Positions 25,411 through 34,197 are shown, counted from the first letter of the stretch. The stretch: 64,000 nt of DNA from Planobispora longispora (GCF_016863135.1 NZ_BOOH01000049.1:62001-126000); one strand, 5' to 3'. The notes: generated by a model not told the origin, from the letters alone. A program made the numbers and translations.

Positions 25411-26684
25411 AGCACCATCACCTGGCCTTCCTCGTCCCACATCGACAGGGGCCGCAGGCCCTGGGGGGTCCATTCGGCGGCGACGGTCAGCGGCCGCCCG
25501 CCGGAGGCGGCGACCAGCCGCCACGGGGCGCCCGCCGACGGGTGCAGCGGGAGCCCGCCGTCCGGGCCGCCCAGCAGCCACGATCCGTTCCCGTCCCGCA
25601 TGGGGGCCACCGCGTCCAGGACGAGCGGCCAGGAGTCCGTCCACGGGTCTCCCGCCAGGGCCGCCGCCACCTCCTCCAGCGCCCGTTCCAGGGCGGAGCC
25701 GGGCGGGACCGTCGCGGGGACGGCGCCGTGCCGGTCGGCGACCAGGGCGCGCAGCGGGGCCGAACCGGGGTAGAACGCCAGCTCGGCGTCCACGGTCGTG
25801 CCCGTGACGAGTGAGGCGTCGAGCGCCTGCCCGACCGGGGCGAAGGAGAGCACGAGCGCGGCCCGCCCGCTCGCCCGGCCGCGCAGCCAGACCCGCCGCG
25901 AGATCAGCCGGTCCTGTTCCTCGTCCCGCCGTCCCAGCACGTCCCACAGGTCGCGGACCGTCTCTCCGGCGAGCACCTCCTCCCTGGAGGTCTGGAACCC
26001 GACCCGCCCCCGCACGGCCGGCGCCGGCGGCTCGCGGCGGTGGGCGACGACGAGGAGATGCAGGAGCGCGTACTCCGACAGCAGGCGCGCCGGCCAGTCC
26101 TCGCCCCCGAGGACGGCCCCCAGCCGCGAGACCGTCCCGGCGACGCCGGGGGCCTGGGCGTCGACCAGGCGCTTGACCAGGCCGTCCCAGTGGTCGTGCC
26201 GGCGCGACCCGGCGACGCCCTGCCGCACCTGGTCGGCCAGCCAGCGCTCCAGTTCCTCCAGACCGGCCGCGACCCGCTGCTCACGCTGCTCGGCCCGCTT
26301 CGGGTCGGGGGCCGCGCCGGCCGCCGTACGGGGTGCGGGGGCGGGCCGCTCGGCGCGGACGCGGCGCTGGTCGAGCCACTCGGCCACCCAGTCGGCGGGC
26401 GCGTCGGCGTCCGGGACGCCGTCGGCCGACCACAGGAGCAGCAGGCCGAGGGCGTGCTTGCAGGGGAACTTCCGGCTCGGGCAGCTGCACCGGTAGGCGG
26501 GACCGGACAGGTCCACGCAGGCCCGGTAGGGCTTGGAGCCGCTGCCCTTGCACTCGCCCCACACCGCCTCGGCGGTGACGCCGGCATTCGACCACTTTCC
26601 GGGGGACGAGACCCCCTGGGCCGCCTTCTGGGACGAGGCGTCGGGCGCGAGCGCGAGCACCTGATCCCGGTTCCACCGTTCGAT
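25407..26684 (-). CDS. SWIM zinc-finger protein
   Basis: A 425-residue protein with the SWIM finger CxCx(n)CxH, seen as YRCSCPSRKFPCKHALG near residues 62-78. SWIM fingers bind zinc and mediate DNA or protein contacts. The N-terminal part, RWNRDQVLALAPDASS, is typical of SWIM proteins in these operons. The remainder is a helical domain without a recognised active site. It is the first of five overlapping genes. The GTG at 26684 is preferred on family grounds; a TTG at 26717 would add 11 residues. No clear RBS is seen, so leaderless translation is possible. Confidence 0.85.
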   Translation of the reverse strand: MERWNRDQVLALAPDASSQKAAQGVSSPGKWSNAGVTAEAVWGECKGSGSKPYRACVDLSGPAYRCSCPSRKFPCKHALGLLLLWSADGVPDADAPADWVAEWLDQRRVRAERPAPAPRTAAGAAPDPKRAEQREQRVAAGLEELERWLADQVRQGVAGSRRHDHWDGLVKRLVDAQAPGVAGTVSRLGAVLGGEDWPARLLSEYALLHLLVVAHRREPPAPAVRGRVGFQTSREEVLAGETVRDLWDVLGRRDEEQDRLISRRVWLRGRASGRAALVLSFAPVGQALDASLVTGTTVDAELAFYPGSAPLRALVADRHGAVPATVPPGSALERALEEVAAALAGDPWTDSWPLVLDAVAPMRDGNGSWLLGGPDGGLPLHPSAGAPWRLVAASGGRPLTVAAEWTPQGLRPLSMWDEEGQVMVL

Positions 26685-26754
26685 CACGCGCCGAACGCTA
26701 GCCAACCCCGCCGACAAATTCCGACCATCCTCAAATGGCCGGCGTTTTCCCTGC

Positions 26755-27408
26755 TCATTGCCCTAAAACCGGTCGGGTGCCGGCGAAGACGAGGCCGAGT
26801 TCGTAGGCGAGGACGGCCGCCTGGGTGCGGTCACGGGCCCCGAGCTTGTCCAGGACGTTGCCGACGTGCGTTTTGACCGTCTCCTTGGTGACGTGCAGGG
26901 CTGCCGCGATCTCCGCGTTGTTCCGGCCGAGCGTGATGTGCCGCAGGACGTCCAGCTCGCGCGGGGTCAGCTCGACCGGCACGCGGGGCTGCGCCGTACC
27001 GGAATACGGGGAGGCGATGCGGCGCAGCGCGTCGGGGAAGAGCACCGCGTCGCGTGAATGCACCAGCCGGACGGCCTCCACCAGCTCGCCGGCGGGCGCG
27101 CGCTTGAGCACGTAGCCCGCCGCGCCTGCGCGCAGGGCGCCCCAGACCAGCTGGTCGTTCTCGAACGTGGTGACCACGACGACCCGCGTCGCCGGGGAGC
27201 GGCGGGTGAGCTCCCGGGTCGCGGCCAGGCCGTCCATGCGGGGCATGCGGACGTCCATCAGCACGACGTCGGCGCCGGCGCCGGCCTCGACGGCCTCGTG
27301 GCCGTCGGCCGCCTCGCCCACCACCGCGATGTCGTCGTGGAGGGAGAGCATGGTCGCCCATCCCGAACGGATCAGCTTCTCGTCGTCGGCCAGGACGACC
27401 CGGATCAC
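26755..27408 (-). CDS. NarL/LuxR-type response regulator
   Basis: A 217-residue regulator. The receiver begins VIRVVLADDEKLIRSG, with Asp in VVLMDVRMPRMDG, Thr in VVTTFE and Lys in YVLKRAP. The LuxR HTH has LTPRELDVLRHI and NAEIAAALHVTKETVKTHVGNVL. The GTG at 27406-27408 overlaps the kinase stop by 4 nt. This is the same architecture as the first pair at 5965-7727, but the sequences differ clearly, so it is a separate system. Confidence 0.93.
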   Translation of the reverse strand: MIRVVLADDEKLIRSGWATMLSLHDDIAVVGEAADGHEAVEAGAGADVVLMDVRMPRMDGLAATRELTRRSPATRVVVVTTFENDQLVWGALRAGAAGYVLKRAPAGELVEAVRLVHSRDAVLFPDALRRIASPYSGTAQPRVPVELTPRELDVLRHITLGRNNAEIAAALHVTKETVKTHVGNVLDKLGARDRTQAAVLAYELGLVFAGTRPVLGQ

Positions 27409-28460
27409 AGCGGCAGCCTCGCCCGAACGCGCCATGTCCCGCCCTCCTCCTCCCAGGTGCACGTCCCGCCGGCCAGGCGGGCCCGCATGCGCATGCCGGC
27501 CAGCCCGCGCCCCTCCTCACCGGGGCTGCCCTCGGTGGCGTTGTCCACGGTCAGGACCAGGTCGGCGCCGACGGCGACGCCGAGCGCGACCGGGCCGCGC
27601 CCGTGGCGCAGGGCGTTGGTGAGCGCCTCCCGCGCGATGGCGAAGGCCACGCGCGAGGTCGCGGCCGGGACCCCGCCGAGGTGGTCGGCTCTCACATCCA
27701 CGTCGAGGCCGTCCGTGAGCGTGCCGAGCGCCTCCAGCGTGGGGGTCTCGGCCGTGACTCCGTCGTCGAGCACGTTCAGCAGCACGTCCAGGTCCTGCTG
27801 GGCGTGGCGGGCGGCGGCCGTCAGATGGTCGAGGGACTGTGCGGCGAGCGCGGGCGCGGTCCGCTGCAGCGCCGCCTGCGCGGCCATGGCCTGCACCAGG
27901 ACGACGCTGAGGGCGTGGCCGACGGAGTCGTGCAGTTCCAGGGCGAGGGTCTGGCGTCGGCCCAGCTCGTCGATCACGCGTGACGGCTCGGTGCGCAGCA
28001 GCCGGCGCGCCGCCCAGCGCTGGCCGGATCCCGCGGCGACCATCGCGGCCAGCGTGACGGTGGCGAGCAGGAGCACCTCGGCCGTCGTGCCGGGGGTCTC
28101 GCGCCACAGTTCGCCGAGCCGGACCAGTGCGGGAGCCAGCGCCAGGATGCCCGCGCCGAACGTGGCGCCGCCGTACAGGTGCAGGCCGGTCAGGGCCACC
28201 AGGTAGACGCGGTCGGCCCGCTCGGGCACCTCGACGTCGAGCAGTTCCGACAGCGCGGCCACCTCCAGACGACGCATCAGCGGTGTCATGGCGAGCAGCA
28301 CCGAGGCGGGCAGGCACGCCGCCCACAACGTCAGCACGCGCTCCAGCGTCAGCTCGGTCAGGATCGGCAGGCCGAGCGCCACGGCGGGCGGAGTCAGCAG
28401 CGCGGCTCCCAGCACCTGGTAGATCCCGGCCTTCACAGCCTGGGTGATACGGCGCTTCAC
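27405..28460 (-). CDS. DesK-type sensor histidine kinase
   Basis: A 351-residue membrane kinase. Four hydrophobic helices (residues about 15-150) are followed by a HisKA_3 domain, with His in LALELHDSVGHALSVVLVQ, and a small HATPase_c domain (N-box REALTNALRHG, G-box EGRGLAGMRMRARL). It lacks a large sensor domain. The GTG at 28458-28460 is divergent from the membrane protein gene at 28548. The 87-bp gap must hold both promoters, and a CTAGCGT hexamer near 28534 fits a leaderless -10 for the rightward gene. Confidence 0.9.
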   Translation of the reverse strand: MKRRITQAVKAGIYQVLGAALLTPPAVALGLPILTELTLERVLTLWAACLPASVLLAMTPLMRRLEVAALSELLDVEVPERADRVYLVALTGLHLYGGATFGAGILALAPALVRLGELWRETPGTTAEVLLLATVTLAAMVAAGSGQRWAARRLLRTEPSRVIDELGRRQTLALELHDSVGHALSVVLVQAMAAQAALQRTAPALAAQSLDHLTAAARHAQQDLDVLLNVLDDGVTAETPTLEALGTLTDGLDVDVRADHLGGVPAATSRVAFAIAREALTNALRHGRGPVALGVAVGADLVLTVDNATEGSPGEEGRGLAGMRMRARLAGGTCTWEEEGGTWRVRARLPL

Positions 28461-28547
28461 GACGACCGACGTTAGCCGACGTTTCGCCGGACGCACTCCC
28501 CCGCCGGGGGGAGGCGGCCCGGTCCGGCGGTTCCTAGCGTGAGCGGC

Positions 28548-29246
28548 ATGACGAGAACCGATCGACTGCACGGCGCGGCACCCCCGCTCCCGGTGACGAC
28601 CGCAACCGGGGAATCCGCGATGACTCCGGTGAGCAGCCCATCGGCGGGGGAATCGGCGATGACTCCGGTGAGCGGTCCATCGGTGGCCGCCGGACGGCTG
28701 CGCGCCGCGTGGAGGGCCGCCCACGCCCCGGTGCCCGGGGTCCCCGGCTGGGCGCGGATCGCCGCCTACGCCGTTCCGCTCGCCGTGCTGCCGTCCGGCC
28801 TGTGGCGGCTCCCGCTGGTGTTCCGTGACGGGGTCGGGTTCGGCGAGCGGGCCTACATCGTCTCGCTGTCGGTCGTGTCGGAGCTGGCGGCGTTCGCCGC
28901 CGTCGGGCTGATCGCCGCCTGGGGGGAGCGGTTCCCGCGGTGGATCCCCCGGTTGCGCGGCCGCCGGGTGCCGACGCCGGCCGCGGTCGTCCCCGCGGCC
29001 CTCGGCGCCGTGGTCCTGACGGTCTTGTGGACCTACGCCTTCGTCGTCGTGCCCGCCGGAGTCGCCCTCGACGGCGAGCCGGTTCCGCCGGACTTCCCCA
29101 CGCGGGCGGGCGGCTGGGAGACCGTGATCTTCTACCTGTGCTACCTGCCGCTCCTGCTGTGGGGACCGCTGCTCGCCGCCGTCACCTACGCCTACCACCG
29201 GCGCCGCCGGGACCCCCGACCCCGGAAAGAGCGCCGGGACCGTTGA
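28548..29246 (+). CDS. multi-pass membrane protein of unknown function
   Basis: A 232-residue protein with about four hydrophobic helices (residues about 68-90, 105-130, 150-175 and 195-220) and an Arg-rich C-terminus. I do not recognise the family. The N-terminal 60 residues are a soluble segment containing two near-identical 13-residue repeats (GESAMTPVSxPSx). The ATG at 28548 lies about 9 nt after a TAGCGT box, so translation is probably leaderless; a GTG three codons earlier is possible. It is divergent from the sensor kinase and may be its target or accessory (inference only). Confidence 0.7.
   Translation: MTRTDRLHGAAPPLPVTTATGESAMTPVSSPSAGESAMTPVSGPSVAAGRLRAAWRAAHAPVPGVPGWARIAAYAVPLAVLPSGLWRLPLVFRDGVGFGERAYIVSLSVVSELAAFAAVGLIAAWGERFPRWIPRLRGRRVPTPAAVVPAALGAVVLTVLWTYAFVVVPAGVALDGEPVPPDFPTRAGGWETVIFYLCYLPLLLWGPLLAAVTYAYHRRRRDPRPRKERRDR
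28608..28685. repeat. 39-bp in-frame tandem duplication
   Basis: Units 28608-28646 and 28647-28685 differ at only about five of 39 positions. Each keeps the core GCGATGACTCCGGTGAGC and encodes GESAMTPVSxPSx inside the membrane protein gene. Confidence 0.85.
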
Positions 29247-29285
29247 CCTCGGGAAGAGCGCCGGGACCGCCGACCCCGGGAAGAG
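29221..29285. repeat. 27-bp tandem repeats at gene end
   Basis: Units 29221-29247, 29248-29274 and a partial from 29275 share GGGAAGAGCGCCGGGACC. They overlap the stop of the membrane protein gene and continue into the gap before the cupin gene. Confidence 0.8.
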
Positions 29286-29398
29286 CGGCCCCCGTGCGGC
29301 GTCTGCCCGGCCCGCCCGACGGGTCCGTCTCCGGGACCGCTCCGATGTCCGACGATCCGCCGCGGCCTCCGGATCTTCCGCTCACTACCATCGGAGCG

Positions 29399-29851
29399 GT
29401 GACCGTACCTCCTCAGTCCTCAGAGCCTTCGCGGCGTCCGCCGCTCGCCGAGATCCTGGACCTCCGCCCCCACCCCGAGGGCGGCTGGTTCCGCGAGACC
29501 TGGAGAACCTCCCACCAGCTCACCCCGCCCGGGTACGGCGGGCCCCGGACGACCGCCACCGGGATCTACTTCCTGCTCTCGCCCGGCGAGGAGTCGCGCC
29601 CGCACGTCGTCCGCTCCGACGAGGTGTGGCTCTGGCACCGGGGCGGCCCGCTGACCCTGGTCCTGGGCGGCCACGAGGGCCAGCCGGCCTCCGCCCTCAC
29701 CCTCGGCCCGCTGGTGGAGGAGGGGCAGGTCCCCCAGGCCCTCGTCCCGGCCGGCACCTGGCAGGCGGCCCGCCCGGCCGGGACCGAGGCCGTCCTGGTG
29801 AGCTGCGTGGTCTCCCCCGGCTTCGACTTCGCCGACTTCCGGATGATCTGA
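29399..29851 (+). CDS. cupin_5 (DUF985) family protein
   Basis: A 150-residue single-domain cupin with LRPHPEGGWFRETWR at the N-terminus, GIYFLLSPGEESRPHVVRSDEVWLWH (in pieces) across the first metal-motif region, and a C-terminal strand CVVSPGFDFADFRM. This matches the DUF985/cupin_5 group, small beta-barrel proteins thought to bind sugar-like ligands. Enzyme activity is unproven. The GTG at 29399 starts near the conserved region; an in-frame ATG at 29345 would add 18 residues and cannot be excluded. It lies just outside the sugar locus, convergent with the epimerase gene. Confidence 0.8.
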   Translation: MTVPPQSSEPSRRPPLAEILDLRPHPEGGWFRETWRTSHQLTPPGYGGPRTTATGIYFLLSPGEESRPHVVRSDEVWLWHRGGPLTLVLGGHEGQPASALTLGPLVEEGQVPQALVPAGTWQAARPAGTEAVLVSCVVSPGFDFADFRMI

Positions 29852-29861
29852 AGCGGCGGCC

Positions 29862-30710
29862 TCAGGGGCGGCCCGGCCCCGCGAGCGCGTCGCCGACCGC
29901 CGCCAGACACCGCTCCACCGCCGGCCGGGGGTCGAAGGCGTACGTGCCGTCGCCGAAGAGCTCGAAGGTCATGGACCCGGTGTATCCCCGGCGCTCCAGC
30001 GCGGCCAGGTAACCGGCCAGCGGAAGCTCGCCGTCGCCCCACGCCAGGTGCCCCGCCGGCTTGCCGTCGATCAGGTGCACGTGGCGGACGCGGTCGCCGA
30101 GCGCGTCGAAGTAGTCGTCGACGGTCTCACCGGCCACGGCCATGGCCACGGTGTCGAGCACGGCGCCGAGGTTCGCCGCGCCCACCTCGTCGATCATCGC
30201 CGCGAGCGCGCGGGAGTCGTTGACGAGATTCGACTCCACCCGCTGCAGCGGTTCGAGCACGCACGTCACCCCGAGGGTGGCGGCGTAGGCGGCGATCTCC
30301 CCGATCGCGTCGGCGGCGCGGCGCCGGGCGGCCTCCACCGGCTCGTCCTCGAAACCGCGGCCGGGAGTCACCAGCAGCAGCTCCGCCCCGAGCTCCGCGC
30401 CCAGCTCGGCCGCGCGGCGGAACACTCCGACGCTCGCCGCGCGCAGCCAGGTGACGGGCGAGGCGATGTTGACCGGGTACATCACCTGCTCGGGGGTGAG
30501 GCAGTGCACCGCCAGGCCGCGTGTTCCGAGGCGGCGGCGCAGGGCGCGCGCCTCGGCGTCGCTCACCTGCGGGATGTGGAACTGGGGCGCGACGCCCCAC
30601 AGCTCCACCCGCTCGCGGCCGAGGGCGGCGGCGTCGTCGAGGAAGCGCTCGAACGGAAGGTGCTGGTAGGCGAAGTTCGAAGCGGTGATCTGCTGGAGGG
30701 AGAGGGTCAT
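29862..30710 (-). CDS. frlC: FrlC-like sugar epimerase (TIM barrel)
   Basis: A 282-residue AP-endonuclease-2-fold isomerase. Metal ligand candidates are Glu in CVLEPLQR, Asp in GAVLDTVAMA, His in HVHLIDGKPAGH and Glu in MTFELFGDG. FrlC interconverts fructoselysine and psicoselysine. Assignment to FrlC rests on the locus (FrlB- and FrlD-like neighbours) as well as the fold, so a related sugar-acid epimerase remains possible. The ATG is followed by MTLSLQQITASNFAYQHLPF, which resembles the start of FrlC-type proteins. It is last in the leftward transport transcript, 143 bp after the second permease. Confidence 0.75.
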   Translation of the reverse strand: MTLSLQQITASNFAYQHLPFERFLDDAAALGRERVELWGVAPQFHIPQVSDAEARALRRRLGTRGLAVHCLTPEQVMYPVNIASPVTWLRAASVGVFRRAAELGAELGAELLLVTPGRGFEDEPVEAARRRAADAIGEIAAYAATLGVTCVLEPLQRVESNLVNDSRALAAMIDEVGAANLGAVLDTVAMAVAGETVDDYFDALGDRVRHVHLIDGKPAGHLAWGDGELPLAGYLAALERRGYTGSMTFELFGDGTYAFDPRPAVERCLAAVGDALAGPGRP

Positions 30711-30853
30711 CGGGACTCCTGTCGTACGGCGGCGCGCTCCGGCCTGTTTCGTCCCCGCCGGAGGGGTCCGTTCCCGGCCCCGCCGGAGGGTCGTCCATCA
30801 CCGGTTCCAGCTCCGCCGGGGAGCGGCCGATTCCCGCCCCCGCCGGAGAAGGG

Positions 30854-31690
30854 TCACTTTCCGATCCCGTCGGCCAGGCCCCTGACGATGTAGCGCTGGC
30901 CGAGGAAGAACAGCAGCACCACCGGCACGGCCGCGATCACCATGCCGGCGAAGACGACGGGGAAGTCGGTGCCGTGCTTGCTCATCAGGCTCGTCAGGCC
31001 CACCGGCAGGGTCTGCACGCCGCTGCCGCTGGTGAAGACCATCGCGAACAGGTACTCGTTCCAGGTGAAGAGGATGTGCAGCAGGACCGTCGAGGTGATG
31101 ATCGGCTTGCACATGGGCAGGGTGATCCGCCAGAAGGCGGTCCACCGGCCGGCGCCGTCCATCTCGGCGGCCTCGTCGACCTCCCGCGGCAGGTCGATCA
31201 TGTAGGCGCGGATGAGGAAGGTCGTGAACGGGATGCGGAAGGCGGTGTACAGGATCAGCAGCGCCCAGAAGCTGTTGTACAGGCCCATCGCCTGGAACAT
31301 CTTCACCAGCGGGACGAGCGCCACGGTGGGGGCGAGCATCAGCCCGCCGAGGATCAGCGCGGTGACCGTCCGGTTCATCGGGATCCGCACCCGGGTGAGG
31401 CCGTAGGCGGCCCAGGCGCTGACGAACACGGTGGCGATCGTGGAGGTCACGGTGACGAGCACGCTGGTGGTCAGGTAGTCGCTCACCCCCCGGTTCCACG
31501 CCTTGCGGTAGTTGTCGAAGCTCCAGTCGACGGGCAGGGCGAAGGGGTCGCCGAAGAGCTCGGCGTTGGTCTTGAACCCGTTGACCAGCATCCACAGCAG
31601 CGGATAGAGCACCACCACCGCGAGGCCGAGGAGGAAGGCCCACATGAACACGCGGACGATCACCCCGAGAAAGCTCAGGCGACTCACCAT
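30854..31690 (-). CDS. sugar ABC permease, MalG/UgpE type
   Basis: A 278-residue inner-membrane permease with six helices. The EAA loop EVDEAAEMDGAGRWTAFWRI (residues about 180-200) contacts the ATPase. The N-terminus MVSRLSFLG precedes helix 1. The ATG at 31688-31690 overlaps the end of the first permease by 7 nt, and a GTG one codon later would give a 4-nt overlap. It forms the channel with the upstream permease. No ATPase gene is nearby, so a shared multi-sugar ATPase is expected. Confidence 0.93.
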   Translation of the reverse strand: MVSRLSFLGVIVRVFMWAFLLGLAVVVLYPLLWMLVNGFKTNAELFGDPFALPVDWSFDNYRKAWNRGVSDYLTTSVLVTVTSTIATVFVSAWAAYGLTRVRIPMNRTVTALILGGLMLAPTVALVPLVKMFQAMGLYNSFWALLILYTAFRIPFTTFLIRAYMIDLPREVDEAAEMDGAGRWTAFWRITLPMCKPIITSTVLLHILFTWNEYLFAMVFTSGSGVQTLPVGLTSLMSKHGTDFPVVFAGMVIAAVPVVLLFFLGQRYIVRGLADGIGK

Positions 31691-32571
31691 TCCACCCTTC
31701 TCCTCCGGGTGAACCACAGCTGCACCAGGGCGATGCCCAGCGTGATCACGAAGAGCACCGTCGCGATGGCCGCGGCGTAGCCGAAGTCGTTGCGGACGAA
31801 TCCGCTCCGGTACAGCCAGGTCCCCAGAACCTGGGTCGAGTTGTTCGGCCCTCCGCCGGTCATCACCATGACCTCGTTGAACACCTGGAAGGCCCCGGAG
31901 ATGGTCACGATCGCCATCAGGCCGGTCATCTCCCGCACCAGCGGGAACGTCACGTGGACGAAGCGGCCGATCGGCCCGACGCCGTCGATGGCCGCCGCGC
32001 CGTAGATCTCGGCGGGGATCCGCTGGATCGCGACGGCGAACAGCAGGGTCGAGTAGCCGAACCCCTGCCACTGGCTCATCGCGATGATCGCGGTCATCGC
32101 GGTGCTCTCCTGCCCCAGCCACGCCTGGGCCAGCTCCCCCAGTCCCACCGCCCGGAGCAGATGGTTGAGCGGTCCCAGGCTGGGCTCGTAGATGAAGTAG
32201 AAGAGCAGGCCCGCCACGGTCAGCGAGATCGCCGAGGGGACGAAGTAGATCGCCCGCAGGCTGCGCCGCCACCGCTCGCTCCGGATGCTCTCGATCAGCG
32301 CGGCGAGCACGAGGGCGCCGAACACCTGGACGGCGATCGAGATCACCGCGTACAGCAGGTTGTTGCCGAACGACGACCAGAAGACCGGGTCGTCCAGAAG
32401 CCTGCGGTAGTTGTCGAACCCGATGTACTCCCGGCTTCCGCTGTAGATGTCCCATTCGAGCGTGCTGAACTGGAGGTTCTGCACGAGCGGCAGGTAGACG
32501 AACACTCCCACCAGCACGAGGGCCGGGACGACCCACGCGAGGCCGAGTGTTCTCCGCACGATGGCGCGCAC
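31684..32571 (-). CDS. sugar ABC permease, MalF/UgpA type
   Basis: A 295-residue permease with six helices. The EAA loop is EIYGAAAIDGVGPIGRFVHV near residues 190-210. The first helix (VVPALVLVGVFVYLPLVQN) is typical of MalF-like carbohydrate-uptake (CUT1) permeases without the extra periplasmic loop. It lies 36 bp after the binding protein stop and overlaps the second permease. With its partner it imports the sugar conjugate captured by the lipoprotein. Confidence 0.93.
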   Translation of the reverse strand: MRAIVRRTLGLAWVVPALVLVGVFVYLPLVQNLQFSTLEWDIYSGSREYIGFDNYRRLLDDPVFWSSFGNNLLYAVISIAVQVFGALVLAALIESIRSERWRRSLRAIYFVPSAISLTVAGLLFYFIYEPSLGPLNHLLRAVGLGELAQAWLGQESTAMTAIIAMSQWQGFGYSTLLFAVAIQRIPAEIYGAAAIDGVGPIGRFVHVTFPLVREMTGLMAIVTISGAFQVFNEVMVMTGGGPNNSTQVLGTWLYRSGFVRNDFGYAAAIATVLFVITLGIALVQLWFTRRRRVEW

Positions 32572-32607
32572 CGGCGTGCTCTCCCTTCTCTCCCTCCGGC
32601 CGTACGG

Positions 32608-33930
32608 CTACTTGGCCGACGCCGAGGCCTGGCGCACGCTCTCGAGCACCTTCTCCGGGGTCGCGCTGCCGCTGACGAGGGCTTCGCCGCCGGCCAGCCA
32701 GGCGTCGGCGACTTCGGGGACGGTCACCGTGTCCAGCCAGATGGCCAGGTAGGAGGCCTCGTTGACCATCTCGATGCCCTCGAGGACGGCCTTGCCGGAG
32801 GTCTCCTCGGTGACGGCCCCGATGACCGTGCTGGGCTGGGCGTACGGCGCGGCGGAGAGCTTCGCGGCGTTCTCCGTGCTGGTGAGGAACTTCATGAAGT
32901 CGACGGCGAGCGCCACGCGCGGCGACCTGCCGTTGATCAGGTAGCCCTCGGGCGCGCCCTCGATCGCCTTGGGATCTCCGGCGGCGCCCTGGGGGACCGG
33001 CAGCGGGAAGATGCCGAAGTCCTCCGGCTTGAGCTCCCGCTCGCCGGTGACGTTGGCGAACTCCAGGATCTCCTGGTAGTACATCGCCGCCTTGCCGTTG
33101 AGGAACTTCTCCTGCGCGGAGCTGTACAGCACGCCGTTGGTGCCGTCGCGGGTGTCGGTGCACTCGTCGACGACGGTCTTGAACTGCTTGAGCGCGGTGA
33201 CGTAGCCGGGGTGGTCGAGCTTGGCCGTCTTGGGGTCGAAGTCGGCGGTCAGGACGTCGCGCGGCACGCTGTAGGCGAACAGCTGCTGCAGGTAGTGCAG
33301 GGCGGGCCAGCCGTCCTTGTTCCCGAAGGTGATGGGCTCGTATCCGGCCTTGCGCAGCGGGGCGCAGCTGGCCACGAGCTCCTCGAAGGAGGTCGGCGCC
33401 TTCACCCCGGCCTTGTCGAAGGCGGCCTTGTTGTAGCCCATGAACTTGCCGTTGTTGTACAGCGGGACGCCGTAGTACTTGCCGTCGTAGGCGAAGGCCG
33501 ACAGCGCCGCCGGGCTGAAGGTCTTGCCCCACGCGGTGTCCGGGCCGATCACCTTGGTCAGGTCGGCGGCCAGGCCGCCGCGGACGAAGTTCTCCGCCCA
33601 GTTGCCGGTCCAGCTGAAGTAGATGTCGGGCAGGGCCCCGGAGGCGGTCAGGGTCTTGGTCTTGTCCTTGATGCTCTGGTCGGTCTCCTGGATGAGCTCG
33701 ACCTTCACCTCGGGGTGCAGCTTCCGGTAGTCGGCGACGACGCCCTCGAAGTAGGGGCTCAGGGAGTCGCCGGCGAACTTGGTCAGGATGCTCAGCGTCC
33801 CGGAGAACTCCGGGGTGGCGGCGGCGTCGGCCGCGGGGGCCTTCGCGGCCGGCTCGCCGGCGCAGCCGGCGAGGGCGAGCACCGAGGTCCCGGCGAGTAC
33901 CGCGAACGTCGTCAGCGCGCGAGAGCGCAT
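32608..33930 (-). CDS. sugar-binding lipoprotein of ABC importer
   Basis: A 440-residue CUT1 solute-binding protein. The signal peptide ends in the lipobox LALAGC, so it is anchored outside the membrane. The mature part has SBP_bac_1 features: the strand ILTKFAGDSLSPYFEGV at the start and VPLYNNGKFMGYN in the hinge region. The ATG at 33928-33930 has GGAAGAG about 5 nt upstream; longer frames are rejected. It is first in the leftward transcript and is divergent from the frlB-like gene, with LacI-type operators between them. FrlO of Bacillus subtilis has this role for fructosamines. Confidence 0.92.
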   Translation of the reverse strand: MRSRALTTFAVLAGTSVLALAGCAGEPAAKAPAADAAATPEFSGTLSILTKFAGDSLSPYFEGVVADYRKLHPEVKVELIQETDQSIKDKTKTLTASGALPDIYFSWTGNWAENFVRGGLAADLTKVIGPDTAWGKTFSPAALSAFAYDGKYYGVPLYNNGKFMGYNKAAFDKAGVKAPTSFEELVASCAPLRKAGYEPITFGNKDGWPALHYLQQLFAYSVPRDVLTADFDPKTAKLDHPGYVTALKQFKTVVDECTDTRDGTNGVLYSSAQEKFLNGKAAMYYQEILEFANVTGERELKPEDFGIFPLPVPQGAAGDPKAIEGAPEGYLINGRSPRVALAVDFMKFLTSTENAAKLSAAPYAQPSTVIGAVTEETSGKAVLEGIEMVNEASYLAIWLDTVTVPEVADAWLAGGEALVSGSATPEKVLESVRQASASAK

Positions 33931-34006
33931 GGGCTCTTCCTTTCTCTCGGGGGGAGAGGGGACCGCCGGTGCGTGGGGCACCTCAGATCCGCCCTGGAGG
34001 TCTGCG

Positions 34007-34024
34007 ACACGAAGCGCTTGGTGT
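34007..34024. promoter_or_regulatory. LacI-type palindrome (ACACnAAGCGCTTnGTGT)
   Basis: An 18-bp near-perfect inverted repeat with the AAGCGCTT core common to LacI/GalR operators. It lies 77-94 bp before the binding-protein start and is probably a site for the LacI regulator at 36279. Confidence 0.55.
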
Positions 34025-34044
34025 GGGCCGACTGTACAGACCTT

Positions 34045-34060
34045 CTGATACCGGTACCAG
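34045..34060. promoter_or_regulatory. LacI-type operator CTGATACCGGTACCAG
   Basis: A 16-bp inverted repeat with one mismatched pair. It shares TGATACCGGTA with the site at 34198-34211 and lies on the binding-protein side of the divergent promoter region. Confidence 0.65.
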
Positions 34061-34197
34061 ATCTAAATCCAAGATCTTTGGCGGAGATGCACTAACGAGA
34101 TCAAGTCGAGTGCATCGCGTATCCCCAGCTAATGAGGAGCTGTCCGAAGGGGCGGTGTTGACGGCACGCATCCACCTGTGTCAGCGTGACCCCCGCG

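Noticed and set aside
30750-30850. Recurrent CCCCGCCGGAG units between epimerase and permease genes
   Set aside because: Spacing is irregular (about 25, 33 and 27 bp) and the units are short, so it is not listed as a tandem repeat.
30854-33532. 892-residue minus-strand frame spanning the importer genes
   Set aside because: Only its C-terminal part (from 31690) is a permease; the rest is out of frame with the real binding protein and first permease.
34158-34189. Sigma-70-like promoter TTGACG with a -10 near 34181
   Set aside because: The -35 is good but the -10 (TCAGCG) is poor, so it is mentioned in the operator entry and not listed as a promoter.
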